A stretch of DNA of 63,602 nucleotides from Acidimicrobiaceae bacterium (GTDB lineage: Bacteria; Actinomycetota; Acidimicrobiia; Acidimicrobiales; RAAP-2): contig PMFN01000043.1 of NCBI GenBank assembly GCA_003155135.1, forward strand, positions 60,214 to 123,815, in the 5' to 3' direction. The notes below the pieces were generated by a model. That model saw only the letters and a list, made by a program, of their open reading frames with translations, was not told the DNA's origin and ran no database searches. A program made the position numbers and the translations under genes. Numbering within the stretch: the stretch's first letter is position 1; every line of letters begins with the position of its first letter. Below, in pieces: positions 1-13,028 of this stretch.

Positions 1-195
1 GCGGTCCCCGCGCTCGACGCGTTCGACGGCGCCGACGAGCTGACGGTCTGCGGCGTGGCCGCCGAGGAGGGCGTCGCCTCGTCGAACGTCTTCGACGTCG
101 CCCGCTACGACGCCCCCGGCGACATCCCGCGCGCCTACCGGCCGGGCGCGCCCTACCTGCAGCTGAAGGGCGACCTCGAGATCACGCTCTATTGA
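1..195 (+). CDS. C-terminal fragment of an unidentified protein
   Basis: An open frame enters from the left edge and ends at a TGA at 193-195, giving 64 residues that finish KGDLEITLY. Codon use has the GC-rich third positions typical of the window, so it is very probably the tail of a real gene. I do not recognise the family from this fragment and propose no function. It converges on the MFS gene that ends at 218. Confidence 0.6.
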   Translation, partial: AVPALDAFDGADELTVCGVAAEEGVASSNVFDVARYDAPGDIPRAYRPGAPYLQLKGDLEITLY

Positions 196-217
196 GCGGG
201 CCGACTGACCGGGCCGC

Positions 218-4634
<4,417 letters not shown>

Positions 4635-4638
<4 letters not shown>

Positions 4639-5207
4639 GCATGTGCTCCCGTCTCTGTGTGCTCGCCGTCGGAGCGATCGAGCTCCTCGGCCATGATGTG
4701 GAGGGCCTCGAGGAGCACGTCGACGTGTGCCGGCCCCATCTTGGCCAGTGCCTTGCGCAGCGGCGCGAGCTTCGACTGGAGCACCGCCTCGCTCTCCCGG
4801 CGGTGCTCGGGGGCGACCGACACCATCGTACGGCGGCGGTCCGAGTCGTCCTCGTGGCGCTCGACCAGGCCGGCCTCGGCCAGCTGGGTGACGAGGAGGC
4901 TCGCTGTGCTGATGGCGATGCCGATGCGGGCCGCGAGCTCCGAGACCGTGAGGGGCCCGTCGAGGGTCACCACGACGAACGCGACCATGTGACGCGGGGC
5001 CAGTGTGCCCGAGGCCACGAGCGCCTCGATGTGCTTGGGCAGCGCCTGGTCACGCCGCCGGCCGCGCGCCAGGCGCCCGAAGGCAATGAGGACCTCGGCG
5101 GCGGCTGCGTCCTCGGTGGAGCGGCTCCGTCGGGCCCGCACGGCCGGGACCGGCACCCGTGCCCGGACGCGACTCGGCGGGGGGTCAGGGGCAAGGCGGG
5201 CGGTCAC
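4635..5207 (-). CDS. MarR-family transcriptional regulator
   Basis: 190 residues from a GTG. The first 40 or so residues are a proline/arginine-rich tail. A MarR winged helix follows: recognition region LTVSELAARIGIAISTASLLV, then the wing with DDSDRRRTMVSV. First gene of a run with the MMPL and MFS pumps, overlapping the MMPL start by four bases, so it very likely regulates that pump operon. The upstream gap to nhaA contains a dyad that could be its operator. The true start could lie a few codons inside, because the basic tail is not part of the fold. Confidence 0.9.
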
Positions 5208-5217
5208 AATCCGTGCA

Positions 5218-5239
5218 TGATAGAAACATATTGAATCAA
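5218..5239. promoter_or_regulatory. Candidate MarR operator
   Basis: An AT-rich island just upstream of the marR start reads TGAT-N13-ATCA (5218-5238) and contains the short palindrome TTGAATCAA (5231-5239). MarR operators are commonly AT-rich dyads of about 20 bases overlapping the regulator's own promoter, and this is the only AT-rich stretch in the marR/nhaA gap. The regulator assignment is inference. Confidence 0.4.
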
Positions 5240-5333
5240 AAGCAATTCACCGGGGCGCTGCTCCTGGTGCGCGAGGGACGGCCCATTTAGGCTGGCCCAT
5301 CTGCCTCGGTGAACCCTTGCCGGCCAACGCTTC

Positions 5334-6578
5334 ATGCCCACGCCCCCCCGCCACCGACCCACGCTGGCGGACCGCCGGGCGGCGGCACGGCCCTGGCGCG
5401 CGGAGACATGGGGCGACGCGCTCCGCCGCCTCGTCGCGCTCGAGGCCGGCGGTGCGGTCATCCTGTGCGCCGCCGTGGTGGCCGCGCTCTTCTGGGCCAA
5501 CCTTGCGGCTGGCTCCTACGTCGCCTTCTGGTTCCACCCCCTCGACTGGTTCCCTTCGGGGTCGGGCATCGACGACAACCTCCAGGGTTTGCTCAACAGC
5601 GGGCTCATGACCGTGTTCTTCCTGGCCATCGGCCTCGAGATCGGCCGCGAGCGCGCCACGGGCTCCCTCAGCGAGAACGCGAACGCCGTGATGCCGGTCG
5701 TGGCTGCGCTGGGCGGCATGGCCGGCGCGGCCGGCGTCTACCTGCTCGTCGGCCCTGGGCCTGGTGCGGAGGGCGGCTGGGGCGTCCCCATGGCGACCGA
5801 CGTCGCCTTCACCTTGGGTCTGCTCGCGCTACTCGGCCGGCGCATCCCGAGCGGCTTGCGCGTCTTCGTGCTGACGCTCGCCATCGCCGATGACGTGGCC
5901 TCGGTGGTGGTACTCGCCGTGATCTCGTCGAGCAACATCCACGTGTGGCCCCTGGTCGGTGCCTCCGCCGTGCTGGCTGCGGTGGCCGTCGCCCGGCGGC
6001 GGAGCGGTCAGTGGTGGGTCTATCTCGCAGCGGCGTGCGTCATGTGGTTCCTGCTGGCCGAAGGCGGCGTGGAACCGACCCTGGCCGGAGCCTTCGTCGG
6101 CATGCTCGTCCCCACCGCCGCGCTCTTCGGCTCCGATCCGTCGGGCCGGCTCGAGGCCGTGAGCAACCCTGCGTCGACCTACTTCGTGCTGCCCCTGTTC
6201 GCCTTGGCCAACACCGGGGTCCTCATCGGCTCGCACCTGCACACCGAGCACCAGCTCATCGTCGCCATCGTCTCGGCGAGGCTCCTCGGCAAGATGCTCG
6301 GGATCACGCTCGCCACCGCCATTGTCGTGTGGTTCGGCGTGGCGCGTCTGCCCGAGGGTGTGAGCTGGCCGATGCTCGTCGGCACATCAGCCGCCTGCGG
6401 GATGGGCTTCACCGTGCCGCTGCTCTTCGCCCAGCGCGCGTTCAACGAGAAGCCGTCCCTGCTCGCCGGCGCGCAGGTGGGGCTCCTTGTCGCCTCGGGT
6501 GTGGCGTTCCTGATCGGGGGCGCGATACTGCTCATCAGTACGTCGGGGGCACGGGGGAACCGAACCGTAGGGGATTGA
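5334..6578 (+). CDS. nhaA: Na+/H+ antiporter NhaA
   Basis: 414 residues, normal for NhaA. It exchanges external protons for internal sodium or lithium. Family hallmarks are the MATDVAFTLGLLALLG segment (equivalent to the Asp133 region of E. coli NhaA) and LTLAIADDVASVV, holding the adjacent aspartate pair that binds the ion. About 12 hydrophobic helices are visible, including FFLAIGLEIGRER of helix 2-3. Divergent from the marR pump operon, 126 bases away. No strong ribosome binding site precedes the ATG, so the first 10-20 residues are uncertain. Confidence 0.93.
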   Translation: MPTPPRHRPTLADRRAAARPWRAETWGDALRRLVALEAGGAVILCAAVVAALFWANLAAGSYVAFWFHPLDWFPSGSGIDDNLQGLLNSGLMTVFFLAIGLEIGRERATGSLSENANAVMPVVAALGGMAGAAGVYLLVGPGPGAEGGWGVPMATDVAFTLGLLALLGRRIPSGLRVFVLTLAIADDVASVVVLAVISSSNIHVWPLVGASAVLAAVAVARRRSGQWWVYLAAACVMWFLLAEGGVEPTLAGAFVGMLVPTAALFGSDPSGRLEAVSNPASTYFVLPLFALANTGVLIGSHLHTEHQLIVAIVSARLLGKMLGITLATAIVVWFGVARLPEGVSWPMLVGTSAACGMGFTVPLLFAQRAFNEKPSLLAGAQVGLLVASGVAFLIGGAILLISTSGARGNRTVGD

Positions 6579-6610
6579 CCCGTCGCCCCCGAGTCGAGCA
6601 GGAGGCGAGC

Positions 6611-7579
6611 ATGCGGACACGGCTGACGGAACTCCTCGGAATCGAGCACCCGGTGATGCTCGCCGGCATGGGCGGCGTCTCGTACGCCCCACTCGTCGCG
6701 GCGGTGTCCGAGGCCGGGGGGTTCGGCTGCCTCGGGGCCTCGACGATGTCCGCGGCGCAGATGGTGGCCGAGATGGCAGCCGTGCGCGAGGCGACCGGGC
6801 GACCCTTCGGCGTCGACCTGCTGACGGCCATGCCCGGCGATCTCGCCGGCCAGGTCGAGATGGTCATCGAAGGTGGAGCCTCGGTCTTCGTGGCCGGCCT
6901 CGGGGTGCCCGCAGCCGTCGTCGAGCTGTGCCATCGCCACGGGGTGCTGGTGGTCAACATGTGCGGCAAGGTCGACCACGCCCGGCGAGCGCTCGACGCC
7001 GGGTGCGACCTCGTCGTCGCCCAGGGCACCGAGGCGGGCGGCCACACCGGACAGGTGGCGACGATGCCGCTCGTCCCGCTCGTGGTCGACGCCGTCGGCG
7101 CCGAGATCCCCGTCGTCGCCGCCGGCGGAATCTTCGACGGCCGCGGTCTCGCGGCGGCACTCGCCCTCGGCGCCGACGGCGTCTGGGTCGGCACGCGCTT
7201 CATCGCGACGCCAGAGGCGAGGGGACTTCCCGGTTACAAGGACCGCCTCCTCGTGACCGCCGAGGACGGCACCACCATCTCGAGGGCCTTCTCGGGAAAG
7301 ACCATGCGCGTGCTGCGCAACGCCAACACCGAGCACTACGCCGAGCACCCCGAAGAGCTCAAGGCGTTCCCTGAGCAGCTGTGGCAATCGCTCAGCGACG
7401 GGACCTTCCACCTCGGTGGCGGCGAGGACACGCCCGGCGTCGACCCCGAGCGCGAGGGCTACCCGGCTGGCCAGGGCGTCGGGGGCATCGACGAGCTGGT
7501 CCCCGCCGGGGTCCTCGTCGCTCGAATGGTCGCCGAGGCCGAGGCTGCTCTCGGGGGCGCCGCCCGCTCCCTCAGCTAG
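6611..7579 (+). CDS. Nitronate monooxygenase / FabK-like FMN oxidoreductase
   Basis: 322 residues. A TIM-barrel FMN enzyme of the nitronate monooxygenase (2-nitropropane dioxygenase) family. Signature pieces are an N-terminal LLGIEHPVMLAGMGG, the glycine-rich QGTEAGGHTG with its histidine, and VVAAGGIFDGRGLAAALALGADGVWVGTRF for phosphate binding. The start was chosen because AGGAGG lies seven bases before the ATG; the frame is open much further upstream, but that part is antisense-like shadow over nhaA. The family covers true nitronate oxidation and enoyl-ACP reduction, so the substrate is not settled. Confidence 0.88.
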   Translation: MRTRLTELLGIEHPVMLAGMGGVSYAPLVAAVSEAGGFGCLGASTMSAAQMVAEMAAVREATGRPFGVDLLTAMPGDLAGQVEMVIEGGASVFVAGLGVPAAVVELCHRHGVLVVNMCGKVDHARRALDAGCDLVVAQGTEAGGHTGQVATMPLVPLVVDAVGAEIPVVAAGGIFDGRGLAAALALGADGVWVGTRFIATPEARGLPGYKDRLLVTAEDGTTISRAFSGKTMRVLRNANTEHYAEHPEELKAFPEQLWQSLSDGTFHLGGGEDTPGVDPEREGYPAGQGVGGIDELVPAGVLVARMVAEAEAALGGAARSLS

Positions 7580-7666
7580 GCGGCCGCTCTTCCTCCCTCC
7601 GTCGTCGCCTCCGCTGCGGATTCGGTCCTTGCCACGCGAGCCGTTGACATCTCATCGCTGATATGC

Positions 7667-7690
7667 AACGATATATCGGTAGTGATCGTT
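7667..7690. promoter_or_regulatory. Candidate PadR operator and promoter region
   Basis: Upstream of padR, AACGAT (7667-7672) and ATCGTT (7685-7690) form an inverted repeat, with the perfect palindrome CGATATATCG at 7669-7678 nested at its left arm. A TTGACA at 7644-7649 could be the -35 element of the same promoter. PadR proteins usually bind ATAT-containing dyads over their own promoters, so this is the likely autoregulatory site. Confidence 0.5.
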
Positions 7691-7731
7691 ATAGTACGTA
7701 GCGACACCAAACAACTGCCAAGGAGGCATCA

Positions 7732-8301
7732 ATGAACAGGAAGCACCACGAACACCGACACCACAACGACCCGGTCGACGAAGGGCGCGGCGGTCGAAGC
7801 CGCCGGGCGCAGCGGGGACCCCGCGGCCCCGAGGGACCGCCGTGGGGTGGTGGCCGTCGCAGGATGCGCCGGGGTGACACCCGACGCGCCCTGCTGGCCG
7901 CCCTCTTGGACGGGCCGGGCCACGGGTACGAGCTGATGGGCCGCCTCGAGGCCCGAAGCGGCGGGATGTGGCGGCCCAGTCCGGGCTCCGTCTACCCGAC
8001 GCTGCAGCTGCTCGAGGACGAAGGGCTCGTACACGCCGAGGAGCGTGACGGCACCCGAGTCTACGACCTCACCGACGCCGGCCGCGAGAAGGCCGGCGAG
8101 CCCTTCGAGGAAGGGCACCGGCCACCCTGGGAGCACGCGGAGGGCGATGACCGCTACCGCTCGCTCAAAGAGACGGTCGGCCAGCTCGCCATGGCCGCCC
8201 GCCAGGTGGGGGCGGCCGGTCAGGCCGAACAGGTTGACCGAGCCGTCGAGATCCTGGCGCGGGCGCGCCGCGAGCTCTACCAGCTCCTCGCCGAAGTCTG
8301 A
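7732..8301 (+). CDS. PadR-family transcriptional regulator
   Basis: 189 residues, from an ATG after AAGGAGG. The first 45 residues are His/Arg/Gly-rich and look disordered. A PadR winged helix follows (RRALLAALLDGPGHGYELMG, then PSPGSVYPTLQLLEDEGLV, then RVYDLTDAGRE), and the last 60 residues form the dimerising helices. It lies 86 bases upstream of a two-gene ABC exporter on the same strand. This is the usual context of PadR repressors that control Drr-type drug pumps. Confidence 0.92.
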   Translation: MNRKHHEHRHHNDPVDEGRGGRSRRAQRGPRGPEGPPWGGGRRRMRRGDTRRALLAALLDGPGHGYELMGRLEARSGGMWRPSPGSVYPTLQLLEDEGLVHAEERDGTRVYDLTDAGREKAGEPFEEGHRPPWEHAEGDDRYRSLKETVGQLAMAARQVGAAGQAEQVDRAVEILARARRELYQLLAEV

Positions 8302-8312
8302 GGCGAGCAGCC

Positions 8313-8350
8313 GGCCGCCGGCGCGCTGGACACCCTGCGCGCCGGCGGCC
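8313..8350 (+). terminator. Strong hairpin between padR and the ABC exporter
   Basis: A perfect 14-bp GC-rich stem (8313-8326 paired with 8337-8350) with a 10-base loop. There is no T-run after it, so it is either a factor-assisted terminator or an attenuator that lowers read-through from padR into the exporter genes. Confidence 0.55.
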
Positions 8351-8387
8351 CCGGTCAGAGCCCTCCCGTTAGAGTGAGGAGCACGCC

Positions 8388-9380
8388 ATGGCGACAAGCA
8401 CCTCACCCTCGAAGGTCGTGCCCGACGGCGCGGCTGATGGCATCATCCGCACCGTCGAGCTGACCAAGGTCTATGCCGGCACGGACTTCGCCGCCGTCGA
8501 CCGCCTCGACCTCGTCGTCGGTACCGGGGAGATCTTCGGGCTCCTCGGGCCGAACGGGGCGGGCAAGACCACGACGGCGGGCATGCTCACCACGCGAGTG
8601 GTCCCGACGTCGGGGCACGCCTTCGTCAGCGACATCGACGTGGTAGCGCACCCCACCCTGACCAAGCAACTGATCGGCGTGGTCTCCCAGCAGAACACGC
8701 TGGACCGCCAGCTCAACGTCTGGGAGAACCTCTACTTCCACGGGCGCCTCTTCGGCATGTCCGCCAAGGCCTCGCGCCAGAGCGCGGACGAGCTCTTGGA
8801 ACGCTTCCAGCTCGCCAAGTGGGCGAAGGCCTCGGTCTACGCGCTCTCCGGCGGGATGGCCCAGCGGCTGATGGTGGCGCGCTCGATCCTGCACCGGCCC
8901 GCCGTGCTGTTCATGGACGAGCCGACGGCCGGCCTCGACCCCCAGAGCCGGCTGGCGCTCTGGGACATCCTCCGCCGCCTCAACGCCGAGGGCCAGACCA
9001 TCCTGCTCACCACCCACTACATGGAAGAAGCCGACCAGCTCTGCGACCGGGTTGCCGTGATGGACCACGGTCGCATCCTCGCCCTCGGCACGCCGGGCGA
9101 GCTCAAGCAGAGCATCGGGGCCGACACCATCGTGACCATCAGGGCGGGGGGTGACCCCGACGCGCTCGCCCGTGCCCTCACCGAGTCTGTCGAGGGAGTC
9201 ACCCGGACCCGGATCGTCGAGGGGGGCATCGAACTGCACGTGAAAGGGGCCGACCGACTGGTCCCGCGCGTGGTCACCGCCGCCGAGGCGGCCGGCTTCG
9301 ATGTCGCCGACCTCTCCGTCTCCGAGCCCAGCCTCGAGAACGTGTTCATCAATCTGACCGGAAGGGAGCTGCGGGACTGA
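8388..9380 (+). CDS. DrrA-type ABC exporter ATP-binding protein
   Basis: 330 residues. Nucleotide-binding subunit of an ABC-2 type exporter. Walker A GPNGAGKTT, signature LSGGMAQRL, Walker B VLFMDEPTAGLDP and the switch histidine in TTHYMEEAD are all present. The last 90 residues are the C-terminal extension seen in daunorubicin-type DrrA proteins. It overlaps the permease gene by one base (TGATG). Probably repressed by the upstream PadR. The exported compound cannot be told from sequence. Confidence 0.93.
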   Translation: MATSTSPSKVVPDGAADGIIRTVELTKVYAGTDFAAVDRLDLVVGTGEIFGLLGPNGAGKTTTAGMLTTRVVPTSGHAFVSDIDVVAHPTLTKQLIGVVSQQNTLDRQLNVWENLYFHGRLFGMSAKASRQSADELLERFQLAKWAKASVYALSGGMAQRLMVARSILHRPAVLFMDEPTAGLDPQSRLALWDILRRLNAEGQTILLTTHYMEEADQLCDRVAVMDHGRILALGTPGELKQSIGADTIVTIRAGGDPDALARALTESVEGVTRTRIVEGGIELHVKGADRLVPRVVTAAEAAGFDVADLSVSEPSLENVFINLTGRELRD

Positions 9381-10267
9381 TGGCCACCGTCGCCGAGCCC
9401 ACCAACGCACCCCTGGGCGAGATCCGCACGACGCCGAGCCGCTCGGCCACAGCCTCGAGCTGGACTGCCCTCGGCGCCCTGGTGCTGCGCGACCTGGCGG
9501 TGCTGCGCAAGCACCTCGTCGAGTTCGTCATCCGTGTCCTGGTGCAGCCCTTCTTGCTCTGCTTCGTCTTCCTCTTCGTCTTCCCGAAGATCGGCCAGGG
9601 CATCGGAGGGGGCACCCACCCAGGGGCGGAGTCCGACTTCGCCACCGTGCTCGTCCCCGGCGTGGTCGGCATCTCGATCATGTTCCAGGGCATCCAGGCG
9701 GTGGCGATGCCCCTCGCCCAGGAGTTCGGCTTCACCCGCGAGATCGAGGACCGAGTCCAAGCGCCCTGTCCCATCTGGCTCGTCGCACTCTCCAAGGTGC
9801 TCTCGGGCGCGGTGCAGGGGCTCTTGTCGGCCATCATCGTGCTGCCCATCGCCTCGGTCGTCCATGCGCCCGGCGTCCACGCCAACATCGACCTGCACTG
9901 GTGGGTCATCCTCACGCTGCTGCCCATCGCGTGCGTGGCGATGAGCTCGCTCGGGCTGCTCCTCGGCTGCAGCTTCGAGCCGCGCAACATCGGGCTCATG
10001 TTCGGCTTCATCGTGCTGCCCATCACGTTCCTCGGGGGCACTTACTACCAGTGGACGCGCCTCGCGCCGGTGACCGTCGGGTCGTTCCCATGGCTCCAGG
10101 CCCTGGTACTGGTCAACCCGTTGATCTACGTGAACGAGGGCATGCGCGCGGCGTTCACCAATGCCGAGCACATGCACCTCTACATCGTCTACCCCGTGCT
10201 GCTCGCCTTCGGCGTGGCGTTCCTCTCACTCGGCCTCCACCGTTTCCGCTCCCGGGTGCTCTCCTGA
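9380..10267 (+). CDS. DrrB-type ABC-2 exporter permease
   Basis: 295 residues with about six hydrophobic segments. ABC-2 membrane subunit that pairs with the preceding ATPase. The start overlaps the ATPase stop by one base, which indicates translational coupling and equal subunit output. The segment FGFIVLPITFLGGTYYQW near residue 215 matches the conserved region before the last helices of DrrB-like permeases. The N-terminal 30 residues are cytosolic. Confidence 0.92.
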   Translation: MATVAEPTNAPLGEIRTTPSRSATASSWTALGALVLRDLAVLRKHLVEFVIRVLVQPFLLCFVFLFVFPKIGQGIGGGTHPGAESDFATVLVPGVVGISIMFQGIQAVAMPLAQEFGFTREIEDRVQAPCPIWLVALSKVLSGAVQGLLSAIIVLPIASVVHAPGVHANIDLHWWVILTLLPIACVAMSSLGLLLGCSFEPRNIGLMFGFIVLPITFLGGTYYQWTRLAPVTVGSFPWLQALVLVNPLIYVNEGMRAAFTNAEHMHLYIVYPVLLAFGVAFLSLGLHRFRSRVLS

Positions 10268-10381
10268 GGCGGCGGGGCGGGAACACGCGCTGAGCCCTGG
10301 GCGTTGCAATCGGGGACGGCTCAACGTGGCCTGTCGCACGCAGAGAACCCCCGACGTCCCACGAACGACAAGGAGACCACC

Positions 10382-10801
10382 ATGGCGACACCCCTCTACT
10401 CCGCATTGGCGACCGCGTGGGGAGGCCGCGACGGACGCGTCACCTCCGAGGACGGCCGACTCGACCTGCAGCTGTCGATCCCGAAGAGCGTCGGTGGGGA
10501 CGACGGCGCGGGCACGAACCCCGAGCAGCTCTTCGCCGCTGGCTACTCGGCCTGCTTCCACAGCGCCTTGAAGCTGGTTGCCGGCGGCCGCAAGGTGGAC
10601 GTGAGCGAGTCCGCCGTCTCGGTGACCGTCGACCTGCTCAACGACGACGGCTTCAGCATCGGGGTGGCCATCGAGGCCGAGCTCCCCGGCGTCGAGCCGG
10701 CACTGGCCCGCGAACTGGTCGAACAGGCCCACGAGGTGTGCCCCTACTCGAAGGCCACGCGCGGCAACATCCCCGTTCAGCTCAGCGTCGTCGGGACCTG
10801 A
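10382..10801 (+). CDS. ohr: Organic hydroperoxide resistance protein (Ohr/OsmC)
   Basis: 139 residues, the normal Ohr size. It reduces organic hydroperoxides using a reactive cysteine pair: AGYSACFHSAL holds the peroxidatic cysteine (about residue 59) and HEVCPYSKATRGN the resolving one (about 122). NPEQLFAAGY precedes the first cysteine, as in the family. The ATG follows AAGGAGA. It stands alone after the exporter, 114 bases downstream, with no OhrR-type regulator next to it; the nearest regulator is padR. Confidence 0.93.
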   Translation: MATPLYSALATAWGGRDGRVTSEDGRLDLQLSIPKSVGGDDGAGTNPEQLFAAGYSACFHSALKLVAGGRKVDVSESAVSVTVDLLNDDGFSIGVAIEAELPGVEPALARELVEQAHEVCPYSKATRGNIPVQLSVVGT

Positions 10802-10814
10802 CCGGAGCCGGCGC

Positions 10815-11105
10815 TCAGTCGCCGGCGGAGAGTTCGTCGAGCTCGATGTTCGACACCTCGGTGACCTCCGTCGTGCGGAAGCCGAGGCTGGTCTCCTTGG
10901 CGCTCGAGGCGGCACTCGGAGCCCAGTAGACGACCATGGCCTCGCCGATGCGCGGTCCCTCGAGCCCTTGGAACTCTCGCCAGATGCCGTCCTGGGGCTG
11001 CGTGTCGGCCGGGCCGTGGCGCCCGTGCACCCGTCGCAGGCGCTTGCCGACGTGGTCGATGTCGTAGACCGAGCCGGACTCGGTGCGGATGCGCTCTGCC
11101 TGCAT
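10815..11105 (-). CDS. Conserved-looking hypothetical protein, 96 aa
   Basis: Soluble, acidic protein with no membrane segment or recognised motif. Codon third positions are strongly GC-rich, supporting a real gene. It converges on ohr with 13 bases between the stops. A beta-rich small fold is suggested by alternating patterns (SGSVYDIDHVG, EAMVVYWAP), but I assign no function. Confidence 0.6.
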   Translation of the reverse strand: MQAERIRTESGSVYDIDHVGKRLRRVHGRHGPADTQPQDGIWREFQGLEGPRIGEAMVVYWAPSAASSAKETSLGFRTTEVTEVSNIELDELSAGD

Positions 11106-11180
11106 GCCGGGGATCCTACGAGAGCGCGCGCCCGCGGCCCGTGCGCGCGCCCCGCGGGCGCCACGGGTGCGCCGGTACGC

Positions 11181-11864
11181 TCAGCGCGCTCCCAGGAGTT
11201 CGGGCAGGTCGGCGACGCTGTCGAGGACGTGGGTGGCCCCCGCTCCGACAAGCCGCTCACGGTCGTCAGCCCCGCTGAGGACGCCCACCACCCATCTCGC
11301 CCCCGATCGGCGTCCGCTCAACATGTCGCTCGCCGTATCGCCCACAACGACGACGTGGGCGACATCGGTCACGGCCAGCCGCAGGACGGCGGTCAGGATC
11401 ATGTCGGGGTAGGGCCGCCCGCGGCCCGCGTCGTCGGGGCTGAGGCACAGGTCCGCGCGCCGCTCCCACCCGAGCGCGGCGAGGAGCGCGTCGCGCGTCG
11501 CTGCCGAGAACCCCGTCGTGAGCGCCACCTTGACGCCCCAGAACCCAAGAGCGTCCATGGCCGCGTCCGCGCCGGGGATCGGGTGCACACCTCCCTCGTC
11601 CACAAGGGCGTGATAGGCGCGCTCGAATGCTGCATTGGCCCGCTGCGCTCGACCCTCGTCGCCGAAGAGCTGGCGGAAGACCTCGATCTTCGAGGTCCCC
11701 ATGGTGGCCACGACCACCTCGACCATCGCCAGACGGTCTGCCGGCGCCACCTCGAGCGCATCGAGGGCGGCCTCGAAGGCGCGCAGTACCAGGCCTTCGT
11801 CGGCGACGGTGGTGCCCGCCATGTCGAGGCAGACCAGCTCGAGTTCTTCGATCGTCGGGCTCAT
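11181..11864 (-). CDS. PhnX-like HAD-superfamily hydrolase
   Basis: 227 residues. HAD hydrolase of the phosphonatase-like clade. Asp14 in LDMAGTTVAD is the expected nucleophile. MGTSKIEVFRQL (Lys59) corresponds to the region that supplies the Schiff-base lysine in phosphonoacetaldehyde hydrolase, and VVGDTASDMLSG is the acidic motif that binds magnesium. The start was set by GGAGGAGACGTTCCT before the ATG. That ATG overlaps the stop of the upstream FAD oxidoreductase (ATGA), so the two are coupled. Phosphonoacetaldehyde or a related compound is the likely substrate; the exact one is inference. Confidence 0.85.
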   Translation of the reverse strand: MSPTIEELELVCLDMAGTTVADEGLVLRAFEAALDALEVAPADRLAMVEVVVATMGTSKIEVFRQLFGDEGRAQRANAAFERAYHALVDEGGVHPIPGADAAMDALGFWGVKVALTTGFSAATRDALLAALGWERRADLCLSPDDAGRGRPYPDMILTAVLRLAVTDVAHVVVVGDTASDMLSGRRSGARWVVGVLSGADDRERLVGAGATHVLDSVADLPELLGAR

Positions 11865-12982
11865 AGGAACGTCTCCTCCGCAATGGCCGGCGCCATGGTC
11901 ATTCCCCGGCCGCCGGCCCCGGTGACCAGCTCGACGCCGGCGGACAGCTGCTGTCGCCAGTAGATATCGGGCGCATCCTCGGTGACCTCGCTGTAGATCC
12001 CGGCCCATCGGCGCTCGACGGGCGGCAGTGGCGCCTCGAGCAGGGCGGAGGCGGCGGCGAGCAGGTGTGCGTAGGGTGCTTCGTCGGTGTCAAAGGGAAA
12101 CGGCTCGGTGCGCGCGTGCGTGTCGCCGATGGTCAGGCCACCGTGCCGGCGCTGCACGAGAAGCAGCTGGGCCGCCCAGTGCGTGGCGACCTCGGTTTGG
12201 GCGCCGAGCCGCCCGAGCCCGAGCTCACGGTAGGCCGGGTAGTAGCGCAGGGAGTCGCCGTCGGCGAGCGAGGTGGTCAGCTCGGGCGCGTACCGCTCGG
12301 TCTCGAGCATCTGGAGGCGCACGCGCCGCAGCGGCGCGTCGGCGAGGATCTCGCCCAGCACGCCGCTGTGCCAGGCCCCGCAACACAGAACGACGCGGTC
12401 GGCGCCGTGCACCTCGCCGGTCGAATCGGCGACAGACCGCTCGGCGATGTCGACGACCTCGCGTCCGGGGAGGAAGCGGTAGCCGCCGCGCTCGGCAAGC
12501 CACTGGCGCAGCACCCCGAGGACGAGACGGGACTCGACGGCGGCGTCGCGCCGGCAGAGGAGCGCCCCGCGCACCGTGGTGGTCAGTGCCGGGTTGTGGC
12601 GACGCGCGGCCTCGGCGTCCAGCAGCTCGAACCCCCGTTCGGTGGCGTCAGGCAGCTCGGCGGCCTCGACGAGCACCTCCCACTCCTCCTCGCTGGTGGC
12701 GACCGTCAACGATCCGTTGGCGCGAAAGCCGGTGCCCGGGACGAGGCCGGCGATCTCCTCCCAGCGCTGGCGCGCCCGGGCGGCGACCGCCAGCTCGCGG
12801 CCCGCCGCGCGCCCGCTCACCCAGACGAGGCCGAAGTTGCGCACCGTGGCCCCTCGCGGCGCCACCTCCCGCTCGAGCTGGACGACCTCATAGCCCCGCC
12901 CGGTGGCCTCGAGGGCGTGCATCGTTCCCACGATGCCGCCACCGACGATCACCATCCGTTGCCTGTCCACGCCCCCGATCAT
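11861..12982 (-). CDS. FAD-dependent oxidoreductase, phosphonate-associated type
   Basis: About 373 residues from the ATG at 12982; the frame stays open upstream with only a TTG, and an internal ATG just before VIVGGGIVG is another candidate. DAO-type flavoprotein: dinucleotide motif MVIVGGGIVGTMHALEA at the N terminus, EREVAPRGATVRNFGLVW after it and GAGGRGMTMAPAIAEE at the end. This clade (TIGR03364-like) is typically found beside PhnX-like HADs, as here, and has been tied to oxidation of aminoalkylphosphonates to the aldehyde. Four-base overlap with the HAD gene. Confidence 0.82.
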   Translation of the reverse strand: MIGGVDRQRMVIVGGGIVGTMHALEATGRGYEVVQLEREVAPRGATVRNFGLVWVSGRAAGRELAVAARARQRWEEIAGLVPGTGFRANGSLTVATSEEEWEVLVEAAELPDATERGFELLDAEAARRHNPALTTTVRGALLCRRDAAVESRLVLGVLRQWLAERGGYRFLPGREVVDIAERSVADSTGEVHGADRVVLCCGAWHSGVLGEILADAPLRRVRLQMLETERYAPELTTSLADGDSLRYYPAYRELGLGRLGAQTEVATHWAAQLLLVQRRHGGLTIGDTHARTEPFPFDTDEAPYAHLLAAASALLEAPLPPVERRWAGIYSEVTEDAPDIYWRQQLSAGVELVTGAGGRGMTMAPAIAEETFL

Positions 12983-13028
12983 CGCGGCTCGCGGCCCGGG
13001 GGCGAAATCCCGAGGATGAGCGGTCGGC

